DNA of 64,000 nucleotides from an uncultured Bacteroidia bacterium (GCA_903902325.1 CAIUUO010000066.1:29117-93116), one strand, 5' to 3'. Shown: positions 9,781 to 20,023, counted from the stretch's first letter. Program-made: numbers and translations. The notes: generated by a model not told the origin, from the letters alone.

Positions 9781-9851
9781 TCGCTGTTTGTAGAAGTTCC
9801 TTATACACTGTTATTTAGAACAATTCTTATTAATACCTAAAACAATTCCAT

Positions 9852-10202
9852 ATGGAAAGTAGTGCATTGATACTTTTCTTCATCACGGCTGTAACCCTGG
9901 TAGGTTTGGCGCTGGTTTTCTCCAGTTATGTGCCGCCAAGCTCGTACAATGAAGCAAAATTTGAACCTTATGAGTGTGGTATTGAGACCATCGGAGAAAC
10001 CTGGAACCAGTACACCGTTGGCTACTACCTTTTTGCCATTCTGTTCCTGGTTTTCGACGTGGAGACCGTATTTGTCTTCCCGTGGGCTACGGTCATGAAA
10101 GAGGTTGGCATGGTCGGCTTTGTTGAGATTTTAATCTTCTTTGCCATTTTGGGTTTGGGATTGTTTTACGGATGGAAAAAACACGCATTGAAATGGGAGT
10201 AA
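9852..10202 (+). CDS. nuoA: NADH-quinone oxidoreductase subunit A (complex I)
   Basis: A 116-residue membrane subunit with three hydrophobic helices. The conserved loop FEPYECGIE (about residues 37-45, Cys42) marks NuoA; this loop lines the quinone/proton junction in complex I. It is the first gene of an eleven-gene nuo operon. Its 3' end overlaps the start of nuoB by about ten bases, a sign of translational coupling. Confidence 0.97.
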   Translation: MESSALILFFITAVTLVGLALVFSSYVPPSSYNEAKFEPYECGIETIGETWNQYTVGYYLFAILFLVFDVETVFVFPWATVMKEVGMVGFVEILIFFAILGLGLFYGWKKHALKWE

Positions 10203-10744
10203 AAAGTAAAAAAGAGTTCGAAAAGAACGACTATCCTGTCCTGCAGGAATATGAAGGAGGAAGTATCATCCTCGCCAAATTAGACGACCTGATCAACTGG
10301 TCAAGAGCTAATTCCCTCTGGCCACTCACTTTCGGTACACGTTGCTGTGCCATCGAATTCATGGCTGTCGGCGCATCCCGTCATGATATGGCCAGATTTG
10401 GCTTCGAAGTTGCCCGTGCAACCCCTCGTCAGGCAGATATGATCATCATTTCAGGATCCATCAACTATAAAATGGCTCCGGTTCTGAAACGGCTTTACGA
10501 TCAGATTGCAGATCCCAAATATGTGATCGCCATGGGTTCCTGTGCTATTTCGGGCGGACCCTTCTTCTATAATTCCTATGCAATCGTGAAAGGTGCCGAT
10601 CATGTAATCCCTGTAGATGTTTATGTACCAGGATGCCCTCCAAGACCGGAAGCCCTGTTGTTCGGAATGATGCAATTGCAAAAGAAAATCAGACGTGAGC
10701 GCTATTTTTCCAGAAAACAGAAGAAAATAGCACCACAACCCTGA
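10193..10744 (+). CDS. nuoB: NADH-quinone oxidoreductase subunit B, N2 cluster protein
   Basis: A 183-residue peripheral-arm subunit that holds the terminal [4Fe-4S] cluster N2. The ligands are visible: the tandem pair C51-C52 in [12 protein letters not shown]117 in MGSCAISGG and C148 in VPGCPPRP. I used the ATG at 10193 (MGVKSKKEF), overlapping the nuoA stop; an in-frame ATG at 10172 would add seven residues. The downstream gap to nuoC is 67 bases. Confidence 0.96.
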   Translation: MGVKSKKEFEKNDYPVLQEYEGGSIILAKLDDLINWSRANSLWPLTFGTRCCAIEFMAVGASRHDMARFGFEVARATPRQADMIIISGSINYKMAPVLKRLYDQIADPKYVIAMGSCAISGGPFFYNSYAIVKGADHVIPVDVYVPGCPPRPEALLFGMMQLQKKIRRERYFSRKQKKIAPQP

Positions 10745-10811
10745 CCGGGCTTAAACATGGGATCAAAATCAATCAATTATAAATCACTTAACAACCAATA
10801 TTTTAAGTGAA

Positions 10812-11267
10812 ATGACAAATGAAGAACTTCAAGCTTACCTGACCGGTGAGTTTCCCAAAGCCGAGGTAACGCTCGGAAAACAGTATGTCGAAATGATCGT
10901 CAAATCGGAGGATTTGGTTGAGACATCTATCAAGTTAAAGGGGATGCCTCAGTTATCGATGGATTACCTCTTCTGCCTGACAGGAGTAGACTATCCTGAG
11001 AAGATGCAGATCGTGTATCACCTGGAGTCGACCAAACACAGGCATGTACTTGTGATGAAATGTGATACCGCCGACAGGGTGGATCCCAAAGTTGATTCTG
11101 TTCGCGAGATCTGGCGGACCGCCAAATACCACGAAAGAGAAGTTTACGACCTGATGGGTGTGCATTTCAACAACCACGACGACCTGCGCAGGCTCTTCCT
11201 CGAGGATGGCTGGGGATTCCCGCTGAGAAAAGATTACAAAGACGAAGTAAGAATAGTAGAACGATAA
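10812..11267 (+). CDS. nuoC: NADH-quinone oxidoreductase subunit C
   Basis: A 151-residue 30-kDa-type subunit of the complex I peripheral arm. The signature HEREVYDLMGVHF is followed by DLRRLFLEDGWGFPLRKDY. It is encoded separately from nuoD, unlike the nuoCD fusion of many enterobacteria and some Bacteroides. It is four bases from nuoD. It is shorter than NuoC proteins with extended C-terminal tails. Confidence 0.96.
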   Translation: MTNEELQAYLTGEFPKAEVTLGKQYVEMIVKSEDLVETSIKLKGMPQLSMDYLFCLTGVDYPEKMQIVYHLESTKHRHVLVMKCDTADRVDPKVDSVREIWRTAKYHEREVYDLMGVHFNNHDDLRRLFLEDGWGFPLRKDYKDEVRIVER

Positions 11268-11271
11268 CCTT

Positions 11272-12405
11272 ATGTCTGAAACAAAAGAGATTATCATTAG
11301 TACGGACAAGATCCATACCGACCAGTACCTGGTCAACATGGGACCCCAGCACCCGTCGACACACGGTGTACTCAGATTGCTTGTCAGTTTGGAAGGAGAA
11401 GTTGTGCATCATATCCAACCGCATGTCGGATATATCCACAGCGGGATAGAAAAGATGTGTGAAGCCATCTCCTACCCGCAGATCATTCACCTTACCGACC
11501 GGATGGATTACCTTTCCGCACACATGAACAACGAAGCTGTTGCCCTTTGTGTGGAGAACGCCTTGCAGGTAGAAGTTCCTGATCGCGTCAAATACATCCG
11601 AACCATTATGGATGAACTTTCCCGTCTCGCCTCCCATCAGCTTTGGTGGTGTGTGATGGGAATGGACCTTGGCGCATTGACGACCTTCTTTTACGGCCTT
11701 CGCGACCGTGAACACATTCTCGACATTTTCGAGGAAACCTGTGGTGCCAGGATGACCGTGAATTACAACCTCCCCGGAGGACTGATGTTCGACATCCACC
11801 CGAATTTCCAGAAAAGAGTCAAGGATTTCCTGAAAGAATTCAAAACCAAATTGCCCGAATACGACGAACTGCTTACCGGTAACGTTATTTTCCGTCAAAG
11901 GGTCGACAACATCGGTCACCTGACACTCGAAGATGCGATTGCATGGGGTGTAACTGGTCCTTCTGGCCGTGGTTCAGGTTTCTCCTGCGACGTCAGGAAA
12001 CATCAGCCATACAGCGCCTATCCAATGGTACAGTTTGAAGAAAAACTGGATACCAAAGGTGACTCATTCGTAAGATATCGCCTGAGAATTGAAGAAATGT
12101 GGGAATCCATCCATATTATTGAGCAATTGATTGACAATATCCCGGAAGGTGATTACGCTGTTAAGATGAAGGGTGTGATCAAACTGCCTGAAGGTGAGTT
12201 TTATCAGCGGGTTGAATCTGCCAGGGGTGAATTCGGCGTATATATCGTCAGCGACGGCAAAAAGAATCCATATCGGGTCAAATTCCGTTCACCGGGCTTT
12301 TCCAATCTCTTCGCGCTGAACAAAATGGCCGCCGGTCACAAGATTGCCGACCTGGTAGCGATCATGTCTACGCTCGATTTGGTTATCCCTGATATCGACA
12401 GGTAA
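11272..12405 (+). CDS. nuoD: NADH-quinone oxidoreductase subunit D
   Basis: A 377-residue 49-kDa subunit that forms the quinone site with NuoB. It has GPQHPSTHGVLRL near the N-terminus, the LTDRMDYLSAHMNNEA segment and the C-terminal RSPGFSNLFAL and DLVIPDIDR. The length is slightly below the usual ~400. The next gene is nuoH: there is no nuoE, nuoF or nuoG at the position where they occur in 14-subunit operons. Confidence 0.97.
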   Translation: MSETKEIIISTDKIHTDQYLVNMGPQHPSTHGVLRLLVSLEGEVVHHIQPHVGYIHSGIEKMCEAISYPQIIHLTDRMDYLSAHMNNEAVALCVENALQVEVPDRVKYIRTIMDELSRLASHQLWWCVMGMDLGALTTFFYGLRDREHILDIFEETCGARMTVNYNLPGGLMFDIHPNFQKRVKDFLKEFKTKLPEYDELLTGNVIFRQRVDNIGHLTLEDAIAWGVTGPSGRGSGFSCDVRKHQPYSAYPMVQFEEKLDTKGDSFVRYRLRIEEMWESIHIIEQLIDNIPEGDYAVKMKGVIKLPEGEFYQRVESARGEFGVYIVSDGKKNPYRVKFRSPGFSNLFALNKMAAGHKIADLVAIMSTLDLVIPDIDR

Positions 12406-12411
12406 TTTACT

Positions 12412-12446
12412 AATTGACAGTTGACAATTGACAATTGACAATTGAA
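12412..12446 (+). repeat. tandem AATTGAC heptamers after nuoD
   Basis: Four to five direct copies of AATTGAC (one variant AGTTGAC) begin seven bases after the nuoD stop. The same heptamer recurs after nuoM (18477) and rhaB (46804). Confidence 0.8.
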
Positions 12447-12516
12447 GGCAAGACAAAAATTTGCTCATTGTATCGTAGTTAAACCCGATTAGAATTGATC
12501 GAAAATAATAATTAGA

Positions 12517-13605
12517 ATGGGATTCAATATTTACGACTTTACAGGAATGACCCACAACATGCACGTATCATTTATGGAGCATATGTCTCCACTGATGACT
12601 ACCATTGTTGAATGGACAATTATCGGGGTCTGCTATCTCCTCTTTATTGCACTGTTCGGATTGTTCCTGGTTTATGCCGAGCGAAAGGTTTGTGCGATGT
12701 TTCAGCAGCGTATGGGTCCAATGCGTGTAGGCTATTGGGGATTGCTCCAAACCATTGCCGACTTTATCAAGCTTTTGATGAAGGAGTTGATCACGCCAAA
12801 GGGTGTCGACAAATTCCTTTACAACCTGGCTCCTTTCATCATCATGATTGCCACTTTCATGGCCATGGCGGTTCTTCCGTTTGCGAAGGGTTTACAGACA
12901 CTTGATTTTGACATTGGCGTTTTTTATGTGACTGCCGTTTCATCCATCGGTGTAATCGGTATCCTGATCGCAGGATGGTCGAGTAACAACAAATATTCAT
13001 TGATAGGTGCCATGCGAAGCGGTGCACAGATCCTCAGCTACGAGCTTTCTGTTTCCCTTTCACTGGTGACCATGATTATCCTGGCGGGATCGATGCAGCT
13101 TTCAGTGATCGTTGAAGGCCAGCGCGATGCCTGGTTCATTTTTAAAGGCCACGTCCCCGCCCTGATCGCTTTCGTCATATTCCTGATTGCAGGTACGGCC
13201 GAAACAAACCGCGGACCTTTTGACCTTGCAGAAGCAGAGTCTGAATTGACAGCCGGTTTCCATACGGAATATTCAGGTATCAAATTCGCCTTCTTCTTCC
13301 TGGCCGAATATATAAACATGTTCATCGTTGCCGCCATGGCAGTTACCGTATTCCTTGGAGGCTGGATGCCCCTCCATTTTGGCTCCCTGGAATCGTTTAA
13401 CCATGTGATGGACTTTATTCCGCCATTGGTGTGGTTCTTCCTGAAAGTTGGCGGTGTCATCTTCCTGATCATGTGGTTCAAGTGGACATTCCCACGCCTG
13501 AGAGTCGATCAGATCCTGACCCTGGAGTGGAAATACCTGCTTCCAATCAATCTGGTCAACATTCTCCTGATGAGCCTGGTCGTTTTAACCAAATTCCATC
13601 TGTAA
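12517..13605 (+). CDS. nuoH: NADH-quinone oxidoreductase subunit H
   Basis: A 362-residue membrane subunit with about eight to nine helices that joins the peripheral arm to the membrane arm and helps form the quinone chamber. Conserved motifs include [19 protein letters not shown], the [15 protein letters not shown] loop, and the charged loop [25 protein letters not shown]. It ends 12 bases before nuoI. Its spacer from nuoD (111 bases) carries a tandem repeat. Confidence 0.97.
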   Translation: MGFNIYDFTGMTHNMHVSFMEHMSPLMTTIVEWTIIGVCYLLFIALFGLFLVYAERKVCAMFQQRMGPMRVGYWGLLQTIADFIKLLMKELITPKGVDKFLYNLAPFIIMIATFMAMAVLPFAKGLQTLDFDIGVFYVTAVSSIGVIGILIAGWSSNNKYSLIGAMRSGAQILSYELSVSLSLVTMIILAGSMQLSVIVEGQRDAWFIFKGHVPALIAFVIFLIAGTAETNRGPFDLAEAESELTAGFHTEYSGIKFAFFFLAEYINMFIVAAMAVTVFLGGWMPLHFGSLESFNHVMDFIPPLVWFFLKVGGVIFLIMWFKWTFPRLRVDQILTLEWKYLLPINLVNILLMSLVVLTKFHL

Positions 13606-13617
13606 AAACATTGCACT

Positions 13618-14100
13618 ATGAATGGTCTATTTGAATATATCAAAACAGTTTTCAAAGGCGTAGGAACGCTTCTCACCGGTATGAAAATTACCGGAAGCTA
13701 CTTCTTCCGGCCATGGAAACATGTCACACAACAATATCCCGAGAACCGCGAAACACTGAAGATGTTCGACCGTTTCCGCGGAGAGGTGATCATGCCGCAC
13801 AACGAAAACAACGAGCACCTTTGTACCGGTTGCGGTATCTGCGAGTTGAACTGCCCCAATGGTTCCATCGAGATCATCAGCATGTCTGTTCTGACAGAAG
13901 ATGGGAAGAAAAAGAGGGCCATCGACAAGCACATCTACCATCTTGGCATGTGTACCTTTTGCAATCTTTGCGTGAAGGCCTGCCCTACGGGCGCCATCAT
14001 CATGGGTCAGGAGTTCGAGCATGCGGTATGGGACCGTACGAAACTGACCAAAGTATTGAATCTGCCGGGATCGAAAATTGCCCAGGGAGTTAAAGAGTAA
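13618..14100 (+). CDS. nuoI: NADH-quinone oxidoreductase subunit I (2x[4Fe-4S])
   Basis: A 160-residue 8Fe ferredoxin-like subunit carrying clusters N6a and N6b. The two Cys sets are C69/C72/C75/C79 and C112/C115/C118/C122, each ending in Cys-Pro. The N-terminal amphipathic helix would sit on the membrane. In a complex without NuoEFG, NuoI and NuoB are the only Fe-S subunits, so NuoI would be the probable docking point for an external electron donor. Confidence 0.96.
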   Translation: MNGLFEYIKTVFKGVGTLLTGMKITGSYFFRPWKHVTQQYPENRETLKMFDRFRGEVIMPHNENNEHLCTGCGICELNCPNGSIEIISMSVLTEDGKKKRAIDKHIYHLGMCTFCNLCVKACPTGAIIMGQEFEHAVWDRTKLTKVLNLPGSKIAQGVKE

Positions 14101-14124
14101 TAACCGCATCAAAAAATATTCGTT

Positions 14125-14664
14125 ATGACGCTCAGTGATATCATGTTCTACCTGTTTGCCGGTTCCATCCTGACCTTTTCGGTCTTAACCGTCACCAGTC
14201 GCAGAATCCTCAGATCAGCGGTCTATTTGCTTTTCGTGCTGGTCTCAACGGCAGGACTCTATTTCATGCTGAACTACAACTTCCTTGCAGCTGTCCAATT
14301 AACAGTTTATGCCGGAGGTATTATCGTTCTGATCATCTTCTCCATCCTGCTGACCAGCCATGTCAGTGAAAAGGCAGTGGTTGCTCCGCTAAAACAGCAA
14401 ATATTCTCTGCCCTGGCAGTTGCTGCAGGAGCAGTACTGACCTTGATGACCATCTTTAAATTTGCATTTACTCCAACTGCATCACCTGCCATTGAATCCA
14501 ATGTGCAGAATGTGGGTAGGGCCCTGGTTTCCTATGGCAGGGACGGATATGCATTGCCGTTTGAGGTAATTTCCATATTGTTGCTTGCAGCCATGGTTGG
14601 TGCCATTGTACTGGCAAAAAAAGAGAAACATCTGGATCCAACGGAACCAACATCCAATAACTAA
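14125..14664 (+). CDS. nuoJ: NADH-quinone oxidoreductase subunit J
   Basis: A 179-residue membrane subunit with five hydrophobic helices. It shows the NuoJ pattern: RSAVYLLFVLVSTAGLYFML, then AVQLTVYAGGIIVLIIFSILL (with the pi-bulge Tyr-Ala-Gly-Gly helix) and a final LLLAAMVGAIVLAKKE. It is followed after 21 bases by nuoK. Confidence 0.96.
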   Translation: MTLSDIMFYLFAGSILTFSVLTVTSRRILRSAVYLLFVLVSTAGLYFMLNYNFLAAVQLTVYAGGIIVLIIFSILLTSHVSEKAVVAPLKQQIFSALAVAAGAVLTLMTIFKFAFTPTASPAIESNVQNVGRALVSYGRDGYALPFEVISILLLAAMVGAIVLAKKEKHLDPTEPTSNN

Positions 14665-14685
14665 TCCTGATAAATCATTCACGCT

Positions 14686-15003
14686 ATGATAGGTAATATC
14701 TCACTCAATTCATTTCTTGTAATCAGTACCCTGATGTTCTTTATTGGCATCTACGGTTTCCTGACCAGAAGAAATTTGATTACGATGCTGATGTCCATTG
14801 AGCTGATCCTCAATTCGGTAAATATTAATTTCGTGGTTTTCAACAGGTTTCTTTATCCCAACCAGTTACAGGGCCATTTTTTCAGCCTGATCGTAATTGC
14901 CGTTGCGGCATCGGAAGCAGCTGTGGCTATCGCGATCATCATCAACATCTACAGGAACTTCAAGTCGATTGATGTCGAGAATCTTGACCAAATGAAATTT
15001 TAA
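14686..15003 (+). CDS. nuoK: NADH-quinone oxidoreductase subunit K
   Basis: A 105-residue three-helix membrane subunit with the proton-channel carboxylates in MSIELILNSVNINF (helix 2) and ASEAAVAIAIIINIYR (helix 3). This is the MrpC-like subunit of the antiporter module. Length is normal for the family. Confidence 0.96.
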   Translation: MIGNISLNSFLVISTLMFFIGIYGFLTRRNLITMLMSIELILNSVNINFVVFNRFLYPNQLQGHFFSLIVIAVAASEAAVAIAIIINIYRNFKSIDVENLDQMKF

Positions 15004-15031
15004 ACCACTAACTGTTTAGAAAATTCACAAT

Positions 15032-16948
15032 ATGAGTAGTTACGCATATACATTGTTGATCCCGCTGATCCCTTTCTTCGTTTTTGTCTGTGTCGGAATG
15101 GCAGAGGACAAACTGAAAGGCAAACTGGGCGGATTAATTGGAACAGCAGGACTGGGTATTGCCACCTTCCTCTCCTATTACACAGCATTCAAATATTTTG
15201 TTGCTGATCATGTTGCAGGAACGGGATATACCTCTCTCAAGGCATTTGAACTCACCTGGCTTCACCTGACAGACAAACTGACCATCAATCTGGGAATCCT
15301 GATTGATCCTATTTCTGTCATGATGCTCGTGGTCATCACCACAGTATCCTTCATGGTGCATATCTACAGCCTGGGCTATATGGAAGGTGAACGCGGTTTT
15401 GCCAGATTTTACGCATTCCTTTCATTGTTTAGTTTCTCGATGCTGGGATTGGTTCTGGCTACGAACCTTTTCCAGATGTATATCTTTTGGGAATTGGTGG
15501 GTGTCTCCTCCTTTCTTCTGATCGGTTACTATTATGAAAAACCAAGCGCCTTCTCAGCCGCCAAGAAGGCATTCATCGTTACACGGTTTGCCGACCTGGG
15601 TTTCCTGATCGGTATCCTGATACTCTCTTTCAATACAGGAACCTTTGATTTCAAAGAGCTTACCAATCCTCACGGAGTAGCCATCGCATCCATGGGTGGA
15701 GCCGCCTTCATGGGATTATCCGTCATTACCTGGGCCCTGATTTTTATCTTTATCGGTGGTGCCGGTAAATCGGCCATGTTTCCGCTGCACATCTGGCTGC
15801 CGGATGCCATGGAAGGCCCGACACCTGTTTCTGCCCTGATCCACGCTGCCACGATGGTTGTGGCCGGTGTTTATCTTGTAGCCCGACTGTTCCCGGTTTA
15901 TGCATTGGGAGGTCCGGATGCATTGCATGTGGTTGCATGGGTTGGCGGTTTCACCTCGCTTTTTGCCGCGGTCATTGCCACTACTCAGACAGACATCAAA
16001 AGGGTTTTGGCCTTCTCAACCATGTCTCAGATCGGATACATGATGCTCTCACTGGGCGTTTCCGGTTACGGAGGCGAAGAGGGACTCGGTTTCATGGCTT
16101 CCAACTTCCACCTTTTCACACACGCCATGTTCAAGGCGCTTCTCTTCCTCGGTGCAGGAGCTGTTATCCATGCCGTTCACAGCAACGACATGAACGAAAT
16201 GGGTGGTTTGCGCAAGTACCTTCCCATTACCCACATGACCTTCCTGATTGCCTGTCTGACTATTGCCGGCATTCCTCCTTTCTCGGGTTTCTTTAGCAAG
16301 GATGAGATTCTGGCGGCTGCCTTCAATTCCAATAAAATCCTTTTCGGCATCGAATATTTTGTAGCCGGTCTGACCGCTTTTTACATGTTCCGCCTCTATT
16401 ACAACATTTTCTGGGGAAAAGACCGTCATTACCACCACACTCCGCACGAAGCTCCTCTGGTGATGACTATTCCATTGATGATCCTTGCATTTGGCTCCGT
16501 CTTCTCCGGATTCCTGCCTTTCCATAACCTGGTTACCTCTGATGGTCTGGGATTTGAATCACACATCGACTGGATGATCGCCATCCCTTCCATTTTGGTC
16601 GGAGTAGTAGGTATAGCTATTGCCACAGTAATGTATAAAAAGGAGACCGCACTACCCGATAAGGTAGCAGGTACTTTCAAATACATGTACAAATGGGCTT
16701 TCCACAAATTCTACATCGATGAGGTTTATCTCTTCGTCACCAAGAAGATCATCTTCAATTACATTTCCCGCCCTGTTGCATGGTTTGACCGCCACATCGT
16801 TGACGGAACTATGAACGGGATTGCAGGATTGGTACAGTTTGCCTCCGTTTCCATCAAGGGATTGCAATCCGGAAGGGTGCAGCAATATGCTTTTGTATTT
16901 GTCACGGGAGCCATCGCACTGGTATTGATTTATGTTTACGTACTTTAA
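15032..16948 (+). CDS. nuoL: NADH-quinone oxidoreductase subunit L (antiporter-like)
   Basis: A 638-residue MrpA-like proton-pumping subunit with about 16 helices. Landmarks are the channel Glu in FWELVGVSSFLLIGYYYEK, the broken-helix Lys region GGAGKSAMFPLHIWLPDAMEGPTPVSALIHAATMV, and the long lateral helix near the C-terminus. It is followed by nuoM after 14 bases. Confidence 0.97.
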   Translation: MSSYAYTLLIPLIPFFVFVCVGMAEDKLKGKLGGLIGTAGLGIATFLSYYTAFKYFVADHVAGTGYTSLKAFELTWLHLTDKLTINLGILIDPISVMMLVVITTVSFMVHIYSLGYMEGERGFARFYAFLSLFSFSMLGLVLATNLFQMYIFWELVGVSSFLLIGYYYEKPSAFSAAKKAFIVTRFADLGFLIGILILSFNTGTFDFKELTNPHGVAIASMGGAAFMGLSVITWALIFIFIGGAGKSAMFPLHIWLPDAMEGPTPVSALIHAATMVVAGVYLVARLFPVYALGGPDALHVVAWVGGFTSLFAAVIATTQTDIKRVLAFSTMSQIGYMMLSLGVSGYGGEEGLGFMASNFHLFTHAMFKALLFLGAGAVIHAVHSNDMNEMGGLRKYLPITHMTFLIACLTIAGIPPFSGFFSKDEILAAAFNSNKILFGIEYFVAGLTAFYMFRLYYNIFWGKDRHYHHTPHEAPLVMTIPLMILAFGSVFSGFLPFHNLVTSDGLGFESHIDWMIAIPSILVGVVGIAIATVMYKKETALPDKVAGTFKYMYKWAFHKFYIDEVYLFVTKKIIFNYISRPVAWFDRHIVDGTMNGIAGLVQFASVSIKGLQSGRVQQYAFVFVTGAIALVLIYVYVL

Positions 16949-16962
16949 GAAACTGATATAAG

Positions 16963-18474
16963 ATGAACATTCTAACCCTTTTTGTAGTGATTCCGACTCT
17001 TACCATAGCCGGAATCCTGTTCACGAAAGATTTGAAGCAATCACGAATGGTGAGCGCGATCGGGATGACCCTTCAGCTGATCCTTTCGGCTGTCCTCGTC
17101 TACCTTTATATCTCGGAACGTCAGGCCGGCAACATGGCTCCCATGCTCTTCACCTTCGATGCCCTATGGATTCCATCGCTGAATATCCATTATGCGGTTG
17201 GTGTGGATGGCATCTCTGTCGCCATGATCGCCCTCACCGGGGTGGTCGTGTTTGCAGGGATATTTGCCTCCTGGAAAATGGAATTTCTGTCACGTGAGTT
17301 TTTTATCTCCCTTATACTACTGGCTACAGGGGTCTTCGGCTTCTTCATCTCCCTCGACCTCTTCACCATGTTCCTGTTTTATGAGATTGCCGTTATTCCA
17401 ATGTACCTCCTGATTGGCATCTGGGGTTCCGGTCCGAAAGAATATTCAGCCATGAAACTGACCCTGATGCTGATGGGTGGTTCGGCCCTGTTGATGGTTG
17501 GTATCCTTGGCATCTATTTCTACTCGGCGCCTGCCGGCAGTCCACTCACGTTTAACGTACTGGAAATAGCCAAGCATCAGATTCCGATTGAGATGCAGCG
17601 CTTCCTGTTTCCCTTCACCTTTATCGGTTTCGGTATTTTGGGCGCTTTGTTCCCCTTCCATACCTGGTCGCCCGACGGTCATGCTTCGGCACCCACCGCG
17701 GTTTCCATGCTTCATGCAGGTGTTTTGATGAAACTGGGGGGTTACGGTGCATTCCGCGTGGCCATCTACCTGATGCCGGAAGCAGCCCATGAACAAGCCT
17801 GGATTTTCATCATCCTGACATCCATCAGTGTGGTTTACGGTGCTTTCGGCGCCATCTTCCAGAAAGACCTGAAATACATCAATGCCTACTCTTCGGTAAG
17901 TCACTGCGGCCTTGTTCTCTTTGCCGTTCTGATGATGAACCAGTCGGCTTTCACGGGTGCAGTGATCCAGATGATCTCCCACGGTTTGATGACAGCCCTC
18001 TTCTTCGCCCTGATCGGGATGATCTATGGCCGGACCCACACGAGGATGATCAACGAAATGGGTGGACTGATGAAAGTAATTCCATTCCTGGGAGTTGTTT
18101 ACGTCATCGCAGGTCTGGCTTCCCTCGGATTACCCGGGTTTAGCGGATTTGTTGCAGAAATGACGATTTTCTTCGGTGCCTATGAACATGTAGATACGTT
18201 TCATCGGGTTGCAACCATTGTGGCAGTATCTTCTATTGTCATAACAGCTGTCTACATTCTGAGGGTAGTCGGAACCTTGCTGATGGGACCCATCACAGAC
18301 AAGCATTTCCTGCATCTGGAAGATGCCAACTGGTATGAAAGACTTTCTACCATCACGCTGGTACTCGGGATTACCTTCATTGGAATGGCCCCCTTCTGGT
18401 TGTCGGATATGATCCATTTCAGCCTGGCACCGCTGATGGCAAAATTGGCTACGATCCACCTGCCGGGGATGTGA
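16963..18474 (+). CDS. nuoM: NADH-quinone oxidoreductase subunit M (antiporter-like)
   Basis: A 503-residue MrpD-like proton-pumping subunit. Motifs include the channel Glu in FLFYEIAVIPMYLLIGIWG, the FPFHTWSPDGHASAPTAVSMLHAGVLMKLGGYG segment and SSVSHCGLVL. Length fits NuoM. A periodic repeat fills the 50-base spacer before nuoN. Confidence 0.97.
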   Translation: MNILTLFVVIPTLTIAGILFTKDLKQSRMVSAIGMTLQLILSAVLVYLYISERQAGNMAPMLFTFDALWIPSLNIHYAVGVDGISVAMIALTGVVVFAGIFASWKMEFLSREFFISLILLATGVFGFFISLDLFTMFLFYEIAVIPMYLLIGIWGSGPKEYSAMKLTLMLMGGSALLMVGILGIYFYSAPAGSPLTFNVLEIAKHQIPIEMQRFLFPFTFIGFGILGALFPFHTWSPDGHASAPTAVSMLHAGVLMKLGGYGAFRVAIYLMPEAAHEQAWIFIILTSISVVYGAFGAIFQKDLKYINAYSSVSHCGLVLFAVLMMNQSAFTGAVIQMISHGLMTALFFALIGMIYGRTHTRMINEMGGLMKVIPFLGVVYVIAGLASLGLPGFSGFVAEMTIFFGAYEHVDTFHRVATIVAVSSIVITAVYILRVVGTLLMGPITDKHFLHLEDANWYERLSTITLVLGITFIGMAPFWLSDMIHFSLAPLMAKLATIHLPGM

Positions 18475-18476
18475 TT

Positions 18477-18508
18477 AATTGACAATGGACAATTGATAAT
18501 TGACAATT
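18477..18508 (+). repeat. AATTGACA-type short tandem repeat after nuoM
   Basis: Three to four variants of AATTGACA, AATGGACA and AATTGATA begin two bases after the nuoM stop. The unit is that of the repeats after nuoD and rhaB. Confidence 0.7.
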
Positions 18509-18524
18509 AAATAAAATTTTAGAT

Positions 18525-19946
18525 ATGAGTTTAAGCGATATTCTGACAATGAGAAATGAGCTCCTTCTGACCTTCCTGGCCATGATCCTGCTCACGATCG
18601 ATTTGAATTTGAACCATGCGCAGAAAAAGAGTATGATCCCCATCTCGATTGGCCTGTTTCTGGTCGTCACCCTGATAGGTTTCATTCCACAACCTGACCA
18701 GTCATTGTTTGGCGGCATGTACCATACCAACGGACTGATCCAGTTGATGAAGAACATCCTGAATATCGGGGCGCTCATCATCCTCTTCCAATCCGTGGGC
18801 TGGTTGAGAAGTCCTGCCAACAACACCAAAATCAGTGAATACTTCTTTCTGCTGGTCACCACGCTGATAGGGATGAACTTCATGATCTCCTCGGGTGATT
18901 TCCTGATGCTTTACCTGGGACTTGAACTGGCCACCATACCAATTGCTGCCCTTGCCGCTTTCACCCATTTTAACACTAAATCATCTGAAGCGGGGATCAA
19001 GTTGCTCCTTTCTTCTGCCTTATCTTCAGGAATCCTGCTGTATGGTATCTCCATGATGTATGGCTCTTGCGGTTCCATCTATTTTGATGCTATCGGAGCC
19101 GCCTATGCCAATGTTCCGCTGCAGGTGCTCGCATTCATCCTTTTCTTTACAGGGATGGCTTTCAAAATATCGCTTGTTCCTTTCCACCTCTGGACTGCCG
19201 ACGTATATGAAGGTGCACCTATCAACGTGACCTCTTACCTGTCTGTTATTTCGAAGGGTGCTGCAGCATTCATCCTGATCATCGTCATGTTTACAGTTTT
19301 TAAAACACTTGCCCCCGTTTACAAAAACATGTTGTATCTGGTGGCTGTCCTGACCATGACTGTGGGTAACCTTTTCGCGATGAGGCAGAAGAACATGAAG
19401 CGGTTCCTTGCATTCTCATCCATTGCCCAGGCGGGATTTATCCTTTTGGGTATCCTCGGTGCCAATAAAATGGGTATGACTTCCGTCGTCTATTTTGTTC
19501 TGGTCTATATTTTCTCCAATCTCGGAGCCTTCGGTGTGGTGGCGGCGATTTCTGCCAAAACAGGCAAGGAATCCATGGACGATTACGATGGACTGTATCT
19601 GACCAATCCAAAATTAAGCCTGTTGATGACGCTTTCCATGTTTTCGCTGGCAGGTATTCCTCCCGTAGCCGGATTCTTCGGAAAAATGTATTTGTTCATG
19701 TCAGCGGCATCCGGCGGTTATTACTGGCTGGTATTCATTGCGGTATTGAACGCGACCATCTCCTTGTATTACTATCTGCTTGTCGTCAAGGCGATGTTCA
19801 TCAACAAAAGTGAGAATCCAATAGCCACTTTCCAAAGCGACGCCTATACTAAAATCGGATTGGTTCTTTGTGCTTTGGGTATCTTCGTGCTGGGTTTCTG
19901 GAGTCAGGTATATGAATTCATCAATAATTTGACTTTCGGAATCTGA
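18525..19946 (+). CDS. nuoN: NADH-quinone oxidoreductase subunit N (antiporter-like)
   Basis: A 473-residue MrpD-like proton-pumping subunit, the last gene of the nuo operon. It has the channel Glu in LYLGLELATIPIAALAAF, GMAFKISLVPFHLWTADVYEGAPINVTSYLSVISKGAA and FSLAGIPPVAGFFGK. With nuoA, B, C, D, H, I, J, K, L and M it completes an 11-subunit complex I. Confidence 0.97.
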   Translation: MSLSDILTMRNELLLTFLAMILLTIDLNLNHAQKKSMIPISIGLFLVVTLIGFIPQPDQSLFGGMYHTNGLIQLMKNILNIGALIILFQSVGWLRSPANNTKISEYFFLLVTTLIGMNFMISSGDFLMLYLGLELATIPIAALAAFTHFNTKSSEAGIKLLLSSALSSGILLYGISMMYGSCGSIYFDAIGAAYANVPLQVLAFILFFTGMAFKISLVPFHLWTADVYEGAPINVTSYLSVISKGAAAFILIIVMFTVFKTLAPVYKNMLYLVAVLTMTVGNLFAMRQKNMKRFLAFSSIAQAGFILLGILGANKMGMTSVVYFVLVYIFSNLGAFGVVAAISAKTGKESMDDYDGLYLTNPKLSLLMTLSMFSLAGIPPVAGFFGKMYLFMSAASGGYYWLVFIAVLNATISLYYYLLVVKAMFINKSENPIATFQSDAYTKIGLVLCALGIFVLGFWSQVYEFINNLTFGI

Positions 19947-20023
19947 TTTACAATAAAAAGAATCAAAGAATAGCCAATTTTACGAAAATTTAATCATCTT
20001 TATTAACTCAACCCAAAGCAGGC

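Noticed and set aside
11167..11919. 250-codon minus-strand frame
   Set aside because: Shadow of nuoD; no start context or recognisable domain.
12289..12564. Minus-strand frame with QLSIVNCQLSI
   Set aside because: A well-known artefact of AATTGAC repeats; it is antisense to nuoD/nuoH and has no domain.
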